A DNA stretch of 64,000 bases from Immundisolibacter sp049322795 (GCA_049322795.1 JBMOQH010000012.1:1-64000), one strand, 5' to 3'; counted from the first letter of the stretch, positions 51,542 to 60,802 are shown. The notes: generated from the sequence alone by a model not told the origin. Program-made: numbers and translations.

Positions 51542-52480
51542 TCAGCGGGCCGGAAGGACGAGGTCATAGCCGCTCAGGTTCGGCGTGATGCCCAGATGCT
51601 CGGCGGTGCGGCGATTGATGGCGCTTTGCACACTTCGGTTGGCCTTGAAGCCGACGGTTGTCCCCCGCGCCTCGGCGAGCGCGAGGCGCGCCAAATTCTC
51701 ACCCATGGCCTTGTTTTCCGGATAAAGCGCAAACAACACACCGTGAGCCACATGCTGAACCGAGCCGGAAAAAATCACAATGTTCTTGGACCAGGCTTTG
51801 CCGAGAATGTCGGGCAAGGCCGAATCGTTTCCGACCAGGGCCGGATCCTGACTCAGCCAGACCGCGTCGGCCTTGCTATCGGCGCGGCCGAGAATTTCTT
51901 GATAGCGCTGGGCGGCCTCGCGGGCGGTCTCGACTGGCGCCGCCGCCAGGGTGAGCTTGTGCGCTTGGGCTGCCGCCTGCGCGCGCTCGAGCAGCCAGCC
52001 GCTGCGTTCCGGCCGGTACAGCCAGTGGACGGTCCGAACGGTTGGAACCAGGTCTTTGAGGCGCTTGAACAGCGCGTCCGGGTCCGTCTCCAGGCTGATC
52101 CCCGGCAATGACGGTTGTCCGGTCGGCGTAACTACGGCGCCCGCCACCAGCGGAACGCGTTCCTGTAGCGCTGCCGCTGCCAATATTGCGGTGTTGCCCA
52201 GCGCGACGGCGGCCTTCTCATCGAGGATGGACAGGCTGCCGTCCCTCATTTGTCCTGTCGGAGGGACTTGGACCAACCGCACCGATGCCGTCCGCCGCAT
52301 GCCCTCGACGATCTGCTCCAGCACGGCGCGATAGGGCTCGTTCACCTCCGGAACGATGGCCAGCACCTCCGCTGCCGCGACGGACCATCCGGTGACCAGA
52401 AGGGCCGCAAACGCAAGCCCGAGTCCGGTGAGTTGCAGTCTCCTCATGCGGACGGCGCGCCGGCATACGTGTGGAAACAT
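51542..52480 (-). CDS. Periplasmic ABC-type substrate-binding protein (PF04392-like)
   Basis: 312 residues with a Sec signal (LTGLGLAFAALLVTGWSVAAAEV). Two-lobe binding protein: VLAIVPEVNEPYRAVLEQI, LGNTAILAAAAL, VPLVAGAVVTPTG, DAVWLSQDPAL and IVIFSGSVQHVAHGVLFALYP. No ABC permease or ATPase gene is nearby, so it probably presents a ligand to the adjacent sensor rather than to a transporter (inference). An internal ATG at 52447 would give a more typical signal peptide; neither start has a strong ribosome site. Confidence 0.85.
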   Translation of the reverse strand: MFPHVCRRAVRMRRLQLTGLGLAFAALLVTGWSVAAAEVLAIVPEVNEPYRAVLEQIVEGMRRTASVRLVQVPPTGQMRDGSLSILDEKAAVALGNTAILAAAALQERVPLVAGAVVTPTGQPSLPGISLETDPDALFKRLKDLVPTVRTVHWLYRPERSGWLLERAQAAAQAHKLTLAAAPVETAREAAQRYQEILGRADSKADAVWLSQDPALVGNDSALPDILGKAWSKNIVIFSGSVQHVAHGVLFALYPENKAMGENLARLALAEARGTTVGFKANRSVQSAINRRTAEHLGITPNLSGYDLVLPAR

Positions 52481-52510
52481 GGTTTTATTGTTCGGCGCGG
52501 CCTGGGTCGA

Positions 52511-54643
52511 TCACTCAAATACCTTGCTGAGCTCAACGAACACATTGCGCCCCGCCATGGGCAGGTCGTTCGGGATGAGATTGGACGCACTCGGTTCGCG
52601 CACATCGCTGTTGAACAGATTGCGTGCGGATAATCTCACGCCCCAGTCGTCGCCAAACAGTCGCTGGCCGCGCAGCGTGAGGTCGAACGACACGTAATCG
52701 CCGACTTTCGAACGCGTGTCCCCCGGAGCACGCCTGCGGTCGAACACGCCGACTGCCTGTCCGGACAGTGTCCAGCGCGGTGCCAGCGCAAAGTCGCTGC
52801 GCAGGTAGGCAAGATGCGTCGGGGCAAAGCCGACGTCGTTGTCGGCCTCCTCGTCGGTCGACTTCTGGTAGGCGTAGTTGCCTGACAGGCGCAGCCGCCG
52901 CGAGGCCTGCCAGGCCAGCTCCGCTTCCAGGCCGTAGCCGGTCTGTTTGCCCGTGTTCTGGGCCGTCGCGCTGGTGGCGGGCGCTGGATCGGTCGCGAAG
53001 CGGATGATGTCCTCCATGCGGTAATAGAAGACGTTCATCGCGGCCCGCAGGCCCCGCCCGGCGTCCCAATCGAAGCCCAACTCCACGGTGTCGATGGTTT
53101 CCGGGTCGAGCGAAGAATTGCCGATGTTGGAGGGGTTGTTGACAGCGAAGAGTTCCTGAAAGGATGGTGCTCGAAACGCCCGCCCATAGAGCAGCTTGGT
53201 GGTCAGCGCGTAGCTGGTCTGCCAAACCAGCGCCAGGCGCGGGTTCAGCGTCGTCCCGAAATCCGAATAGTCGTCCAGACGCAGGCCGGCGGTCAGCGTC
53301 CAGTCGCGGCGAAAGTTCCATTCGTCCTGCGCAAAGGCATAGGCGATGCTGCGGTCTTCCTCGCGCACGAAGGCGGCGATGTCGGTCACGTCCACCAGCC
53401 CGCCCAGCGGCACGGGGAGTACCCCAAAAGGGGCGCCAAGATCGACTAGCGTGTAGTCGCGGCTTTCTTCCACCTTGTACAGGTCTTCCCTGCGGTAGCC
53501 GCCGCCCAGACGCAGGCGGTGCCGGTCGAAGCCGGTATAGAGCCCGCTCAGTTCGCCGCGGTAGTGGCGCTCGTAGACGTCGGGGTTGCCCAGCACGCCG
53601 TGCGGGAAGGTGCCGCCGAAAGCGCCAGGCGGAAACAGGCGCAACCGGGCGAGGTTTTCCACCTGGTAATAGCTGATCGTACCGGTCACCCCCCAGTCGC
53701 GGGCAAAGCTGGCGTTGTCGTAGGAAAGGTCGGTCGACAGGCGCCGCCCGTCGCCACGGCCCACGGGGTCCAGCGCCTGCGATACGCCGGCGCCGACGCC
53801 GATGTCGTTCACCTCCTGAAACCCGCCCCTCAGGCGCCAGTGGCCGCGGCCGATGTCCGCGCGCGCCTCGACGTTGTCGCGGTTCAGGCTGATCGGACCG
53901 GGCGCCAGCGAGGCACTGGTGCCAAACAGCCCGTCCAAGGCGGTCTGGGCATCTGCCGAAATGGTCCGGTCCGGGCCGTCCGCGCGGTGTCGCTCGACAT
54001 AGACATACGCGTCGAAGCCGCCGACCTCGCCGCCCCACTGCACGTATTGGTCGTTGCGATCGAACGAGCCGGCGCGGGCGCCGACTTCGAGTCCTTTTAC
54101 GTCAGCGGCGGACTTGGTGACGATGTTGATCACGCCGGAAAAGGCGTCGGCGCCGTACAGTGCCGATCCCGGACCGCGGATCACCTCGATGCGGGCGATG
54201 CCGGTCACCGGCATGCGGCCCCAGGAGGCGCCCAGCTGCCCCTCGAAAATGTTCTTTATTGAAATGCCATTGATCAGCAACAGCACCTGCGGGTTGGTCT
54301 GGGTGTGGATACCGCGAATAGAAAAGACCGGCCGATACCCCACATTGTTTATTCCAACGTGTAACCCCGGCACGGTTTCCAGTACTTCGTTCAGTTCCGT
54401 CGCACCAATGGCGGCGATGTCCTCGGCCGTTATCACGCTGGCGATGGCCGGGCTCTGGCGCAGTGGCTGCGCGTTGCCGGTGGCGATGCTCACCATCTCC
54501 GCGCTGCCGTAGAACTCGGCTAGCGTGGCTTCATCGGCGCTTTGCGACCAGGCGCCGGGACTGGCCGCCAGGGCGGACGCGAGCAGAAGCCACAGAACCG
54601 GACGGAGGCCGTACATTCCCGCCGGCCGATGCGTCTTACTCAT
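52511..54643 (-). CDS. TonB-dependent outer-membrane receptor
   Basis: 710 residues. Signal peptide through ALAASPGAWSQ; plug domain with SPAIASVITAEDIAAIGATE, ETVPGLHVG and IEVIRGPGSALYGADAFSGV; then a 22-strand barrel ending in an aromatic residue (VFVELSKVFE). It takes up a scarce ligand across the outer membrane using TonB. AGGAGAAACAAGC precedes the ATG. It is in an apparent operon with a binding protein and a c-di-GMP hybrid kinase, a layout suggesting ligand sensing. The ligand cannot be told; no Fur box was seen near it. Confidence 0.92.
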   Translation of the reverse strand: MSKTHRPAGMYGLRPVLWLLLASALAASPGAWSQSADEATLAEFYGSAEMVSIATGNAQPLRQSPAIASVITAEDIAAIGATELNEVLETVPGLHVGINNVGYRPVFSIRGIHTQTNPQVLLLINGISIKNIFEGQLGASWGRMPVTGIARIEVIRGPGSALYGADAFSGVINIVTKSAADVKGLEVGARAGSFDRNDQYVQWGGEVGGFDAYVYVERHRADGPDRTISADAQTALDGLFGTSASLAPGPISLNRDNVEARADIGRGHWRLRGGFQEVNDIGVGAGVSQALDPVGRGDGRRLSTDLSYDNASFARDWGVTGTISYYQVENLARLRLFPPGAFGGTFPHGVLGNPDVYERHYRGELSGLYTGFDRHRLRLGGGYRREDLYKVEESRDYTLVDLGAPFGVLPVPLGGLVDVTDIAAFVREEDRSIAYAFAQDEWNFRRDWTLTAGLRLDDYSDFGTTLNPRLALVWQTSYALTTKLLYGRAFRAPSFQELFAVNNPSNIGNSSLDPETIDTVELGFDWDAGRGLRAAMNVFYYRMEDIIRFATDPAPATSATAQNTGKQTGYGLEAELAWQASRRLRLSGNYAYQKSTDEEADNDVGFAPTHLAYLRSDFALAPRWTLSGQAVGVFDRRRAPGDTRSKVGDYVSFDLTLRGQRLFGDDWGVRLSARNLFNSDVREPSASNLIPNDLPMAGRNVFVELSKVFE

Positions 54644-54679
54644 GCTTGTTTCTCCTGACTCGGTCGGCTGTCCAAGGGT

Positions 54680-55474
54680 CTACCAGGCACGAGGGGCGGG
54701 GCCGCTGTACTGCAGTCGGTCACAGCGGATAGGAAACAAGGCGCCTTCGGGGTGTTTTGCGGCATCTACGACGCAGAAGAGCAAACCCGCACTGAAAGCC
54801 AGCAGCGTTGCATGCTGGTATTCACTTACGGTTAGTCCTTGATCCGCGTACAGTGCAGCAGCGAGCGCCGCCACGTTCATTCCCATCCGCTTCCCGCGGA
54901 GAATTTTCTGGATATCCAACGCGAGCATCGTGAACGCCCCCCCCCACAAACCCAGCCGCCGCGCCAGGCGTTCTGCGGGGGCCAAGCGCTCGTCCACGCT
55001 GCGCAAGGGTCGTCCGTAACCCGGGATGGTGCGGTGCGTCTTCAACTCACGCGCCACGACGTCCTGCAGACTCTCTCCCGCATCGCAGCGCCTGCGCGCG
55101 CGCTGCAAAAAATCGAACGCGCCGATCATCGGCCGCTGGCCGTAAATGGTGGCGTCGGTCACGGCAATGGCGGCGCCGAGCGCAAGTCCCGGCGTGCTGC
55201 GCGCGCTGCCGCCCAGCGCCGCGACGCGGTTGTTCCAGATGCGCGGTTCCGGGTAACTGGCGGAGATTTTCCACAGGCCCTGGAACAGTTCGAGCTGCGC
55301 GGCGCTGAAGCGTCGGCCGGTGATGCCGAACATCAGCAGGTCCATCCAGCTGAGATCTTCCAGCGCGTTCAGCAGGTCGTGCCCGCGAAACGTTACCGTG
55401 CCGTCCGCCACCGACACTGCGCCCAGCTCGGTCGGCCAGTGATCCTCATACTCAAACAGCGTGGCGTTCTTCAT
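54680..55474 (-). CDS. Citrate-synthase-like / citryl-CoA-lyase-type protein, second of pair
   Basis: 264 residues from the ATG with a strong GGGGGAGGA 7 bases upstream; an ATG at 55501 overlapping the previous gene is the alternative. Compact citrate synthase fold: FRGHDLLNALEDLSWMDLLMFGITG, IWNNRVAALGGSARSTPGLALGAAIAV and TIPGYGRPLRSVDERLAPAE. The position of the catalytic His in the PGFGH motif of citrate synthases is occupied by Arg (PGYGR), so ordinary synthase activity is unlikely. It probably forms a heteromer with the preceding paralogue. Substrate unknown. Confidence 0.75.
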   Translation of the reverse strand: MKNATLFEYEDHWPTELGAVSVADGTVTFRGHDLLNALEDLSWMDLLMFGITGRRFSAAQLELFQGLWKISASYPEPRIWNNRVAALGGSARSTPGLALGAAIAVTDATIYGQRPMIGAFDFLQRARRRCDAGESLQDVVARELKTHRTIPGYGRPLRSVDERLAPAERLARRLGLWGGAFTMLALDIQKILRGKRMGMNVAALAAALYADQGLTVSEYQHATLLAFSAGLLFCVVDAAKHPEGALFPIRCDRLQYSGPAPRAW

Positions 55475-55497
55475 GTCCGCATCCTCCCCCGGTTCCG

Positions 55498-56298
55498 TCA
55501 CGCTTTATCGGCAGCGGGCCCCACGTACTTGACCGCGCCGTGAAAGAACGGAAAGCGCTTGAACCCGAAACGCTTTTGTTCTAGCCCGTGCACCGCGGCG
55601 CCGGGCAGGCGCAGAAGCAGATACAGCATTTCGCCCTCCTCGGCGCCGAGTCCCAGGTCGCGCAGCGCAGCGGCCGCGACGCCGGACATGGCGAGCGGCG
55701 CGCCCGCTGCGGCTTCCAGGGTCGGCCGATGGTCTGCCAGCCAGGGCAGATGCTCGCCCGCGCTGATGGCGCGAAGGGTGTCCAGCGTCTGCACCACCGG
55801 CATGGCGCAGCTCACACCGTGCGGATCGAAACCCGGGGCATGCTCCATCGGCGTCCAGATGTCGGCACGTTCGGGCCGCGGGGGGTCCTTCAGAAACCAT
55901 TGCCAGGCCGCGACGTCGCAGCCGAACCGCTCCCAGGCTTCCAGAGCGACGCGCACCTCGTGACCGCCGCCCAGATTGCCGGCACCGACGCCGAGCGCCG
56001 CCATCAACATCGATGCGGCCGGCGAACCGCCCACGCCGGCGCACATGGCGGCGTGCACGCTCGCCTCGCGCGGCCCCGGGTTCGCAAACGCAATGGCAAG
56101 ACGTTCCAGCAACCTTGCCTGGGCAGGTGTCGGGCGCTCGCCGGCAAACATCAGGTACAAGTACTCGACGAAGCTGGCCTTGCTCAGCAGGTCGCCGTAG
56201 ACGTCGTAGCCACGGCAGCGGCAGATCGCGGCAACAAAGGGGTTGTCAGACTCCGGTTCCTCTTGCCATATATCGGTGGCTATGGACTCACTTGTCAT
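55498..56298 (-). CDS. Citrate-synthase-like / citryl-CoA-lyase-type protein, first of pair
   Basis: 266 residues, related to the short citrate-synthase-like proteins annotated as citryl-CoA lyases: DNPFVAAICRCRGYDVYGDLLSKASFVEYLYLMF, FANPGPREASVHAAMCAGVGGS and APGFDPHGVSCAMP. GNLGGGHEVRVA matches the region of the first catalytic His. The ATG lies 11 bases inside the 3' end of the ThDP-enzyme gene, implying cotranslation. With the next gene it may make or break a 3-hydroxy-3-carboxy acyl-CoA. Confidence 0.77.
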   Translation of the reverse strand: MTSESIATDIWQEEPESDNPFVAAICRCRGYDVYGDLLSKASFVEYLYLMFAGERPTPAQARLLERLAIAFANPGPREASVHAAMCAGVGGSPAASMLMAALGVGAGNLGGGHEVRVALEAWERFGCDVAAWQWFLKDPPRPERADIWTPMEHAPGFDPHGVSCAMPVVQTLDTLRAISAGEHLPWLADHRPTLEAAAGAPLAMSGVAAAALRDLGLGAEEGEMLYLLLRLPGAAVHGLEQKRFGFKRFPFFHGAVKYVGPAADKA

Positions 56299-58237
56299 GC
56301 GTGTTTTTCGTGTTTAGCGTAGCCATACGACGCCCTATTGGGGGAATCTCTTCTGGATCAATCATTATGTCTAGAAGCAGAGGTCGCCGCGCTTGGATCA
56401 TTTTTGAGAAGTTAATGGAGGTCAGGTCTTCCACGCTCTGAATTGTATAGCCTTCTACGCCCATCGCGCGCGCCATTGCAGCGAAGTCGACGCGTGGGAT
56501 TTCGTAGCCGATTTCTTCCGCTCCGGCAAGCCGCTGCCCATGTTTCACAGTGCCAAGTCCAGCATCATTCAGCACGGCGAATATAACCGGCAGTCGGCTC
56601 TGTGCAGCGACAGTAATTTCTTGTCCATTCATAAGCATGCTGCCATCGCCCGTCAGTACGACAACCGGTAGCTGCGGGTTTCCAAATGCCATGCCAACTG
56701 CAGCGCCCAAGCCCCAGCCCATGCCACTAAACTCTCCAGAACAACGATACAGGCTTTGTTCTGATCTGCGCCTGTCCGCGTGACGGGGAAGGAAGGCTTT
56801 TACGATGTGGCCTTCTGTGTTTTCAGGCATCGCGCCGGACCGGCGCTGCGCTGAGCGGCGATCCGGAATATGTAGATAATGAATGGCCCAAAAGTAGGCG
56901 GCCGTGCCGTCTGCCACAAAGCGGGTGCCAACGGGAAGCGCTTCGGGTAACTCGCGCATTACTCGTTGTGGTTTTATCGGAACGGACCGCGAGAAATATT
57001 TTTCCGGTTCGTCGAGTGTGCAATTTGGCAGTACGCCTTGAGATGGACTGTAAGGATTGTTCCCAGGGAAAGCCAATACCGGAGGAGCTGGCGTTCTGGT
57101 TGATGTTAGGGGGGTCGCACTTACGCTTTTTGCGCTTGGAATGCGGGGCGACGCGGTGCGTCGCAGTTCTTGGAGTCGCTCCAGTGCCACCGATGGGGTG
57201 CCATGAACGTGCAATTTCGCCATGGGAGAGCCAGCAAAATGTTCTGCGTTGCTGTCAATGTGAATTATGCGGTCATTCAGAAGAGCTTGCTCATTCCAGT
57301 TGCCAGTGGCAAATTCCCCCATACTCGTGCCGATACAAATAATGCAATCAACCAAAGGATCGGCGAGTGCATCGAGAGCGCTGCGGTGGCCAGAAACCCC
57401 AACTATTCCTTTGAACTGCTTGTGGTAAGGGCTAACCAAGCCTTTTCCAAAAGGGGTGGCCACTACGGCTGCGTTCAGCTCTAAAGCAAGAGCTAGTACC
57501 TGCCCCGCGACTGCTTTAGCGCCTTGCCCGAGAACGAATGCAACTTTCCTTGCTGAGGCCAGCGCTTCCGCCAGTTCGTTAATCTGGTTCTCATCAACAA
57601 AGCGTTCTTTTCGGACGAGTCGATCAAGAGCAATATTCGCAGATATTACATTGGGCGAGCGAGAGACATCGAGGGGCAGGCTTAGGTGTGTAGCGCCGCC
57701 CGGCTCGCGAGTGGCCGCCAGTATTGCACTGATTAATTTGTTTTCGAGCTGTTTGGGGTGCGATACAAGTGTGCTGTATCGGGTCAAGCTTTTATAAATA
57801 GAGACAGTATCAACCGCCGTACAGCTCGATTCTTGCAGGCCGCTGCGACCAAAATTCGGCAGAGGAGTTTGAGCCGTTAAAGCAAGTAACGGGACGTTGT
57901 CCTGGTTTGCATGGGCCACCCCCGTAATCATGTTGGTAGCGCCGGGCCCAGTCGTGGCAAAGCACACGCCGAGCTTGCCCGTTTCGCGGGCGTAGCCGTC
58001 GGCCATGAAGGCGGCACCGGACTCGTGGCGCGCGACGATCAGTTCCGGGCCGCCGCGGCGCATGCCGCGGGCGATGGCGTTGACCAGCGGTTCGATGGCG
58101 CCGCCCGGTACACCAAATACGTACTCGACGCCTATCTGTTGCAGGTAGTGGACGATCAGGTCGCCGCCTTCGAGCGAGGGTTCGGCCTCGGTCGAGGGCG
58201 TTGCTTGGGGCGAGCGGGTGGGGGGCTGCGGGCGCAT
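56288..58237 (-). CDS. ThDP-dependent enzyme, acetolactate-synthase-like
   Basis: 649 residues from an ATG with GAGGAAGG upstream. The catalytic Glu sits in VARHESGAAFMADGYARETG; the middle domain is KVAFVLGQGAKAVAGQ; the ThDP/Mg site is VLTGDGSMLMNGQEI...VLNDAG. The first 100 or so codons (about 57940-58237) have the high GC of the window, whereas the rest (about 56290-57930) is visibly AT-richer, with codons such as TTA, AGA and ATA. The gene looks like a recombinant mosaic. It heads the operon with two citrate-synthase-like genes. Acetolactate synthesis, or decarboxylation/ligation of another 2-oxo acid, is possible. Confidence 0.8.
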   Translation of the reverse strand: MRPQPPTRSPQATPSTEAEPSLEGGDLIVHYLQQIGVEYVFGVPGGAIEPLVNAIARGMRRGGPELIVARHESGAAFMADGYARETGKLGVCFATTGPGATNMITGVAHANQDNVPLLALTAQTPLPNFGRSGLQESSCTAVDTVSIYKSLTRYSTLVSHPKQLENKLISAILAATREPGGATHLSLPLDVSRSPNVISANIALDRLVRKERFVDENQINELAEALASARKVAFVLGQGAKAVAGQVLALALELNAAVVATPFGKGLVSPYHKQFKGIVGVSGHRSALDALADPLVDCIICIGTSMGEFATGNWNEQALLNDRIIHIDSNAEHFAGSPMAKLHVHGTPSVALERLQELRRTASPRIPSAKSVSATPLTSTRTPAPPVLAFPGNNPYSPSQGVLPNCTLDEPEKYFSRSVPIKPQRVMRELPEALPVGTRFVADGTAAYFWAIHYLHIPDRRSAQRRSGAMPENTEGHIVKAFLPRHADRRRSEQSLYRCSGEFSGMGWGLGAAVGMAFGNPQLPVVVLTGDGSMLMNGQEITVAAQSRLPVIFAVLNDAGLGTVKHGQRLAGAEEIGYEIPRVDFAAMARAMGVEGYTIQSVEDLTSINFSKMIQARRPLLLDIMIDPEEIPPIGRRMATLNTKNTHDK

Positions 58238-59023
58238 GTCTACCTTCCTCGTTGACACGTGCGGAGGCTCAAAGAGCTGTGACCTTCCGGTTCTCGGCGA
58301 ACCTTGGGTGTCCCTTTGAACCGGGTGGGGGGTATGGCGTGGGGTCTTGGCCGTTGCGAGTGAGGGCGCCGCCTGGCGCACGCTGTGCGCGGTGGGCGTA
58401 AGTCCGCGTGGAAATTAGAGAGCGATCCGCGGACCGAGCCGGTGATTGACGACGAGATACTGGTCACCGTCACGCCTTTGTCAGACGCCATGCTCGATAG
58501 CCTGACCGCGGTCCCTGGCCTGGGCCCGGGTCAAACAGCGCGCATCGCCAGATAGGGCGCGGGCCGTGTCCGGAACGGCGATCCGCAGCGGGCAACGGTG
58601 CCAGCTCTTCAGCGGTGAATCCGTCACTGACGCGACGTCGTTCCAGCGCATCTGTCCCTCCCTAGGGTGCGTCGGTGCTTGCGTGAGACACCATATATTA
58701 AAACTTGCTAATAAGTACGTGCCGTTACGTGCGAAGGCTGATTTTCTTTGTCAGCTTGTGCCTTCAGGTGATGAGACACCGCGTCCCGAAGGCGCTGTGG
58801 CGCTGTCGGCGGGGGCAGATGTCTGTGGCGCACGCGGGCATGCCCACGCCTGCGACCTCGTCGGAGAGCGCGGTGCCGTGTTCGCAAGGTCGGCTTGTGC
58901 CCCGCGGGGATGGGCGGGATGGGAAAGGCGGGTGTCGGCCTGTGGCCGAGTCGATACGCTTGTGTCAGTCGGTCGCGCGGCGGATTTGCGCGACGCGACC
59001 CTGCCGCGCGAGCTTGACGGTGA
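58238..59023. other. 786-base stretch with no convincing gene
   Basis: This lies between the ThDP operon start and tRNA-Glu. Open frames here (for example 58240-58491 minus, 58566-59204 plus) have no recognisable sequence, no good ribosome sites, or run through the tRNA genes. A short AT-rich patch at 58689-58722 with TTAATATAT on the minus strand could be a promoter for the ThDP operon, about 450 bases upstream. The sequence may be decayed coding DNA. Confidence 0.5.
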
Positions 59024-59099
59024 TGGCGTCCCCAAGGGGATTCGAACCCCTGTTGCCGCCGTGAAAGGGCAGTGTCCTAGGCCTCTAGACGATGGGGAC
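59024..59099 (-). tRNA. tRNA-Glu (anticodon TTC)
   Basis: A 76-base cloverleaf with encoded CCA. The acceptor pairs GTCCCCA with TGGGGAC, the D-arm is CGTCTAGAGGCCTAGGACA, the anticodon loop CTTTCAC has TTC, and the T-loop is GGTTCGAATCC. It is the last of the gltX-tRNA-Ala-tRNA-Glu set. No direct repeat of its 3' end was seen nearby, so it is not an evident integration site. Confidence 0.97.
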
Positions 59100-59139
59100 T
59101 TGCAGCAGGCGCGGGCGGGTGTCCGCCTCGCAAAAGATT

Positions 59140-59215
59140 TGGTGGAGCCAGGCGGGATCGAACCGCCGACCTCAACACTGCCAGTGTTGCGCTCTCCCAG
59201 CTGAGCTATGGCCCC
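59140..59215 (-). tRNA. tRNA-Ala (anticodon GGC)
   Basis: A 76-base cloverleaf with encoded CCA. The acceptor pairs GGGGCCA with TGGCTCC, the D-arm is AGCTCAGCTGGGAGAGC, the anticodon stem CAACA/TGTTG encloses CTGGCAG with anticodon GGC, and the T-arm contains GGTTCGATCCC. It lies 41 bases past the gltX stop. Confidence 0.97.
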
Positions 59216-59256
59216 GTGCAAGGGGCGCGAACTTTACTGATTCGGCCGGCGCAGTG

Positions 59257-60672
59257 TCAAGCGCTGGCTTGGCCCTGCAGCCAGTGCACGGCACGCTCCA
59301 GACGCCCCAGCACGCGGCCGCGGCCGATCAACTGCAGCGTCACGTCGATGGCCGGCGACACCGCGTTGCCGCACAGCGCCACGCGCAGCGGTTGGGCGAG
59401 CTGGCCGAATTTGAGCCCGCGCTGCGCCGCCACTTCCTCAACCAGCGCGTGCAGCGTCGGCGCCTGCCAGTCGTCGAGCTGTTCGAAGCGCGTGTGCAGT
59501 GCGATCAGCGGTTCGACGACGCCGGCGCTGAAGTGCTTGGCCGCGGCGGCCGGGTCGTAGTCGTTGAACTCCCGATAGAACAGCAAGGCCTTGTCGGCCA
59601 TCTCGACCAGCGTCTTGCAGCGCTCGCGCAGCGCGACCACCACCTCGGGCAGCGGCGGGCCGTCGAGCGCCGGATCGACGCCCAGGCGGCCGACGAAGGG
59701 ACTCAGATGCCGCGCGATGTGGTCAGGGTCGCTGGTCTTGATGTAGTGCTGGTTGAGCCACAGCAGCTTGTCGGGATTGACCGCCGCCGCCGCGCGGTTG
59801 ACCGCCTCCACGTCGAACTTGGTCACCAGCTCGTCCAGCGAGAACACTTCCTGGTCGCCGTGCGACCAGCCCAGGCGCACCAGGTAGTTGAGCAAGGCCT
59901 CGGGCAGGATGCCGTCGTCGCGGTATTGCAGCACGCTGACCGCGCCGTGGCGCTTGGACAGGCGCGCGCCGTCCGGCCCCAGAATCATCGGCACGTGGGC
60001 GTACTGCGGCAGCGCGGCGCCCAGCGCGCGCAGGATGTTGATCTGCCGGGGCGTGTTGTTGAGGTGATCGTCGCCGCGGATGACGCAGCTGACGCCCATG
60101 TCCATGTCGTCCACGACGACGGTGAAGTTGTAGGTCGGCGTGCCGTCGCTGCGCGCCAGCACCAGATCGTCGAGCTCGGTGTTGCTGAATGCGACCCGGC
60201 CGCGGATGAGATCGTCCACCACCACGTCGCCGTCGGCGGGGTTGCGAAAGCGCACCACGGACGGCGGCTCGCCCGGCGGCGGGGCGGTGAGGTTGCGGCA
60301 ACGGCCGTCGTAGCGGGGCTTCTCCTTGCGCGCGAGCTGTGCCTCGCGCCGGGTGGCGAGATCCTCCGGCGTGCAGTAGCAGCGGTAGGCGTGGCCGGCG
60401 TCGAGCAGATGGCCCAGCACCTGGGCGTATCGCTCAAAGCGGTGGGTCTGGTAGAACGGCCCCTCGTCGTAGTTGAGGCCCAGCCAGGTCATGCCCTCCA
60501 GGATGGCGTTGACCGATTCTTCCGTGGAGCGCTCGCGGTCCGTGTCCTCGATGCGCAGGATGAAGGTGCCGCCGTGGTGGCGCGCATGCAGCCAGGCGAA
60601 CAGCGCCGTGCGGGCGCCGCCGATGTGCAGGTAGCCGGTGGGACTCGGGGCGAAGCGGCTGCGAACGCTCAT
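59257..60672 (-). CDS. gltX: Glutamyl-tRNA synthetase GltX
   Basis: 471 residues, class I aminoacyl-tRNA synthetase that charges tRNA-Glu in the cytoplasm. The HIGH-type motif is in APSPTGYLHIGGARTALFAW (from residue 8), and the KMSKS-type motif is RLSKRHG. Start chosen at MSVRSRFAPSPTG; the open frame upstream lacks family sequence. Two tRNA genes, including its own substrate tRNA-Glu, follow on the same strand, a common gammaproteobacterial arrangement. Confidence 0.97.
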   Translation of the reverse strand: MSVRSRFAPSPTGYLHIGGARTALFAWLHARHHGGTFILRIEDTDRERSTEESVNAILEGMTWLGLNYDEGPFYQTHRFERYAQVLGHLLDAGHAYRCYCTPEDLATRREAQLARKEKPRYDGRCRNLTAPPPGEPPSVVRFRNPADGDVVVDDLIRGRVAFSNTELDDLVLARSDGTPTYNFTVVVDDMDMGVSCVIRGDDHLNNTPRQINILRALGAALPQYAHVPMILGPDGARLSKRHGAVSVLQYRDDGILPEALLNYLVRLGWSHGDQEVFSLDELVTKFDVEAVNRAAAAVNPDKLLWLNQHYIKTSDPDHIARHLSPFVGRLGVDPALDGPPLPEVVVALRERCKTLVEMADKALLFYREFNDYDPAAAAKHFSAGVVEPLIALHTRFEQLDDWQAPTLHALVEEVAAQRGLKFGQLAQPLRVALCGNAVSPAIDVTLQLIGRGRVLGRLERAVHWLQGQASA

Positions 60673-60802
60673 GCGGGGTTTGTTGTCGGTGCGGTCGAGG
60701 CGGCTATTGTAGCGATGCCGGCCTGCCGGCCCGGCGGCGGCGCGTTTGACCGGGCCAGCGGCGGCGCCTAGAATGCGCGCCCCCAAGCGGGACATTCCCC
60801 GG

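Noticed and set aside
59024..59099. tRNA-Glu as an integration site of a genomic island
   Set aside because: The AT-rich DNA nearby suggested it, but no duplicated tRNA 3' end, integrase or mobility gene was seen; the AT-rich part lies inside one metabolic gene.
58566..59204. 212-codon plus-strand frame upstream of gltX
   Set aside because: It runs through both tRNA genes on the opposite strand and has no ribosome site or family sequence.
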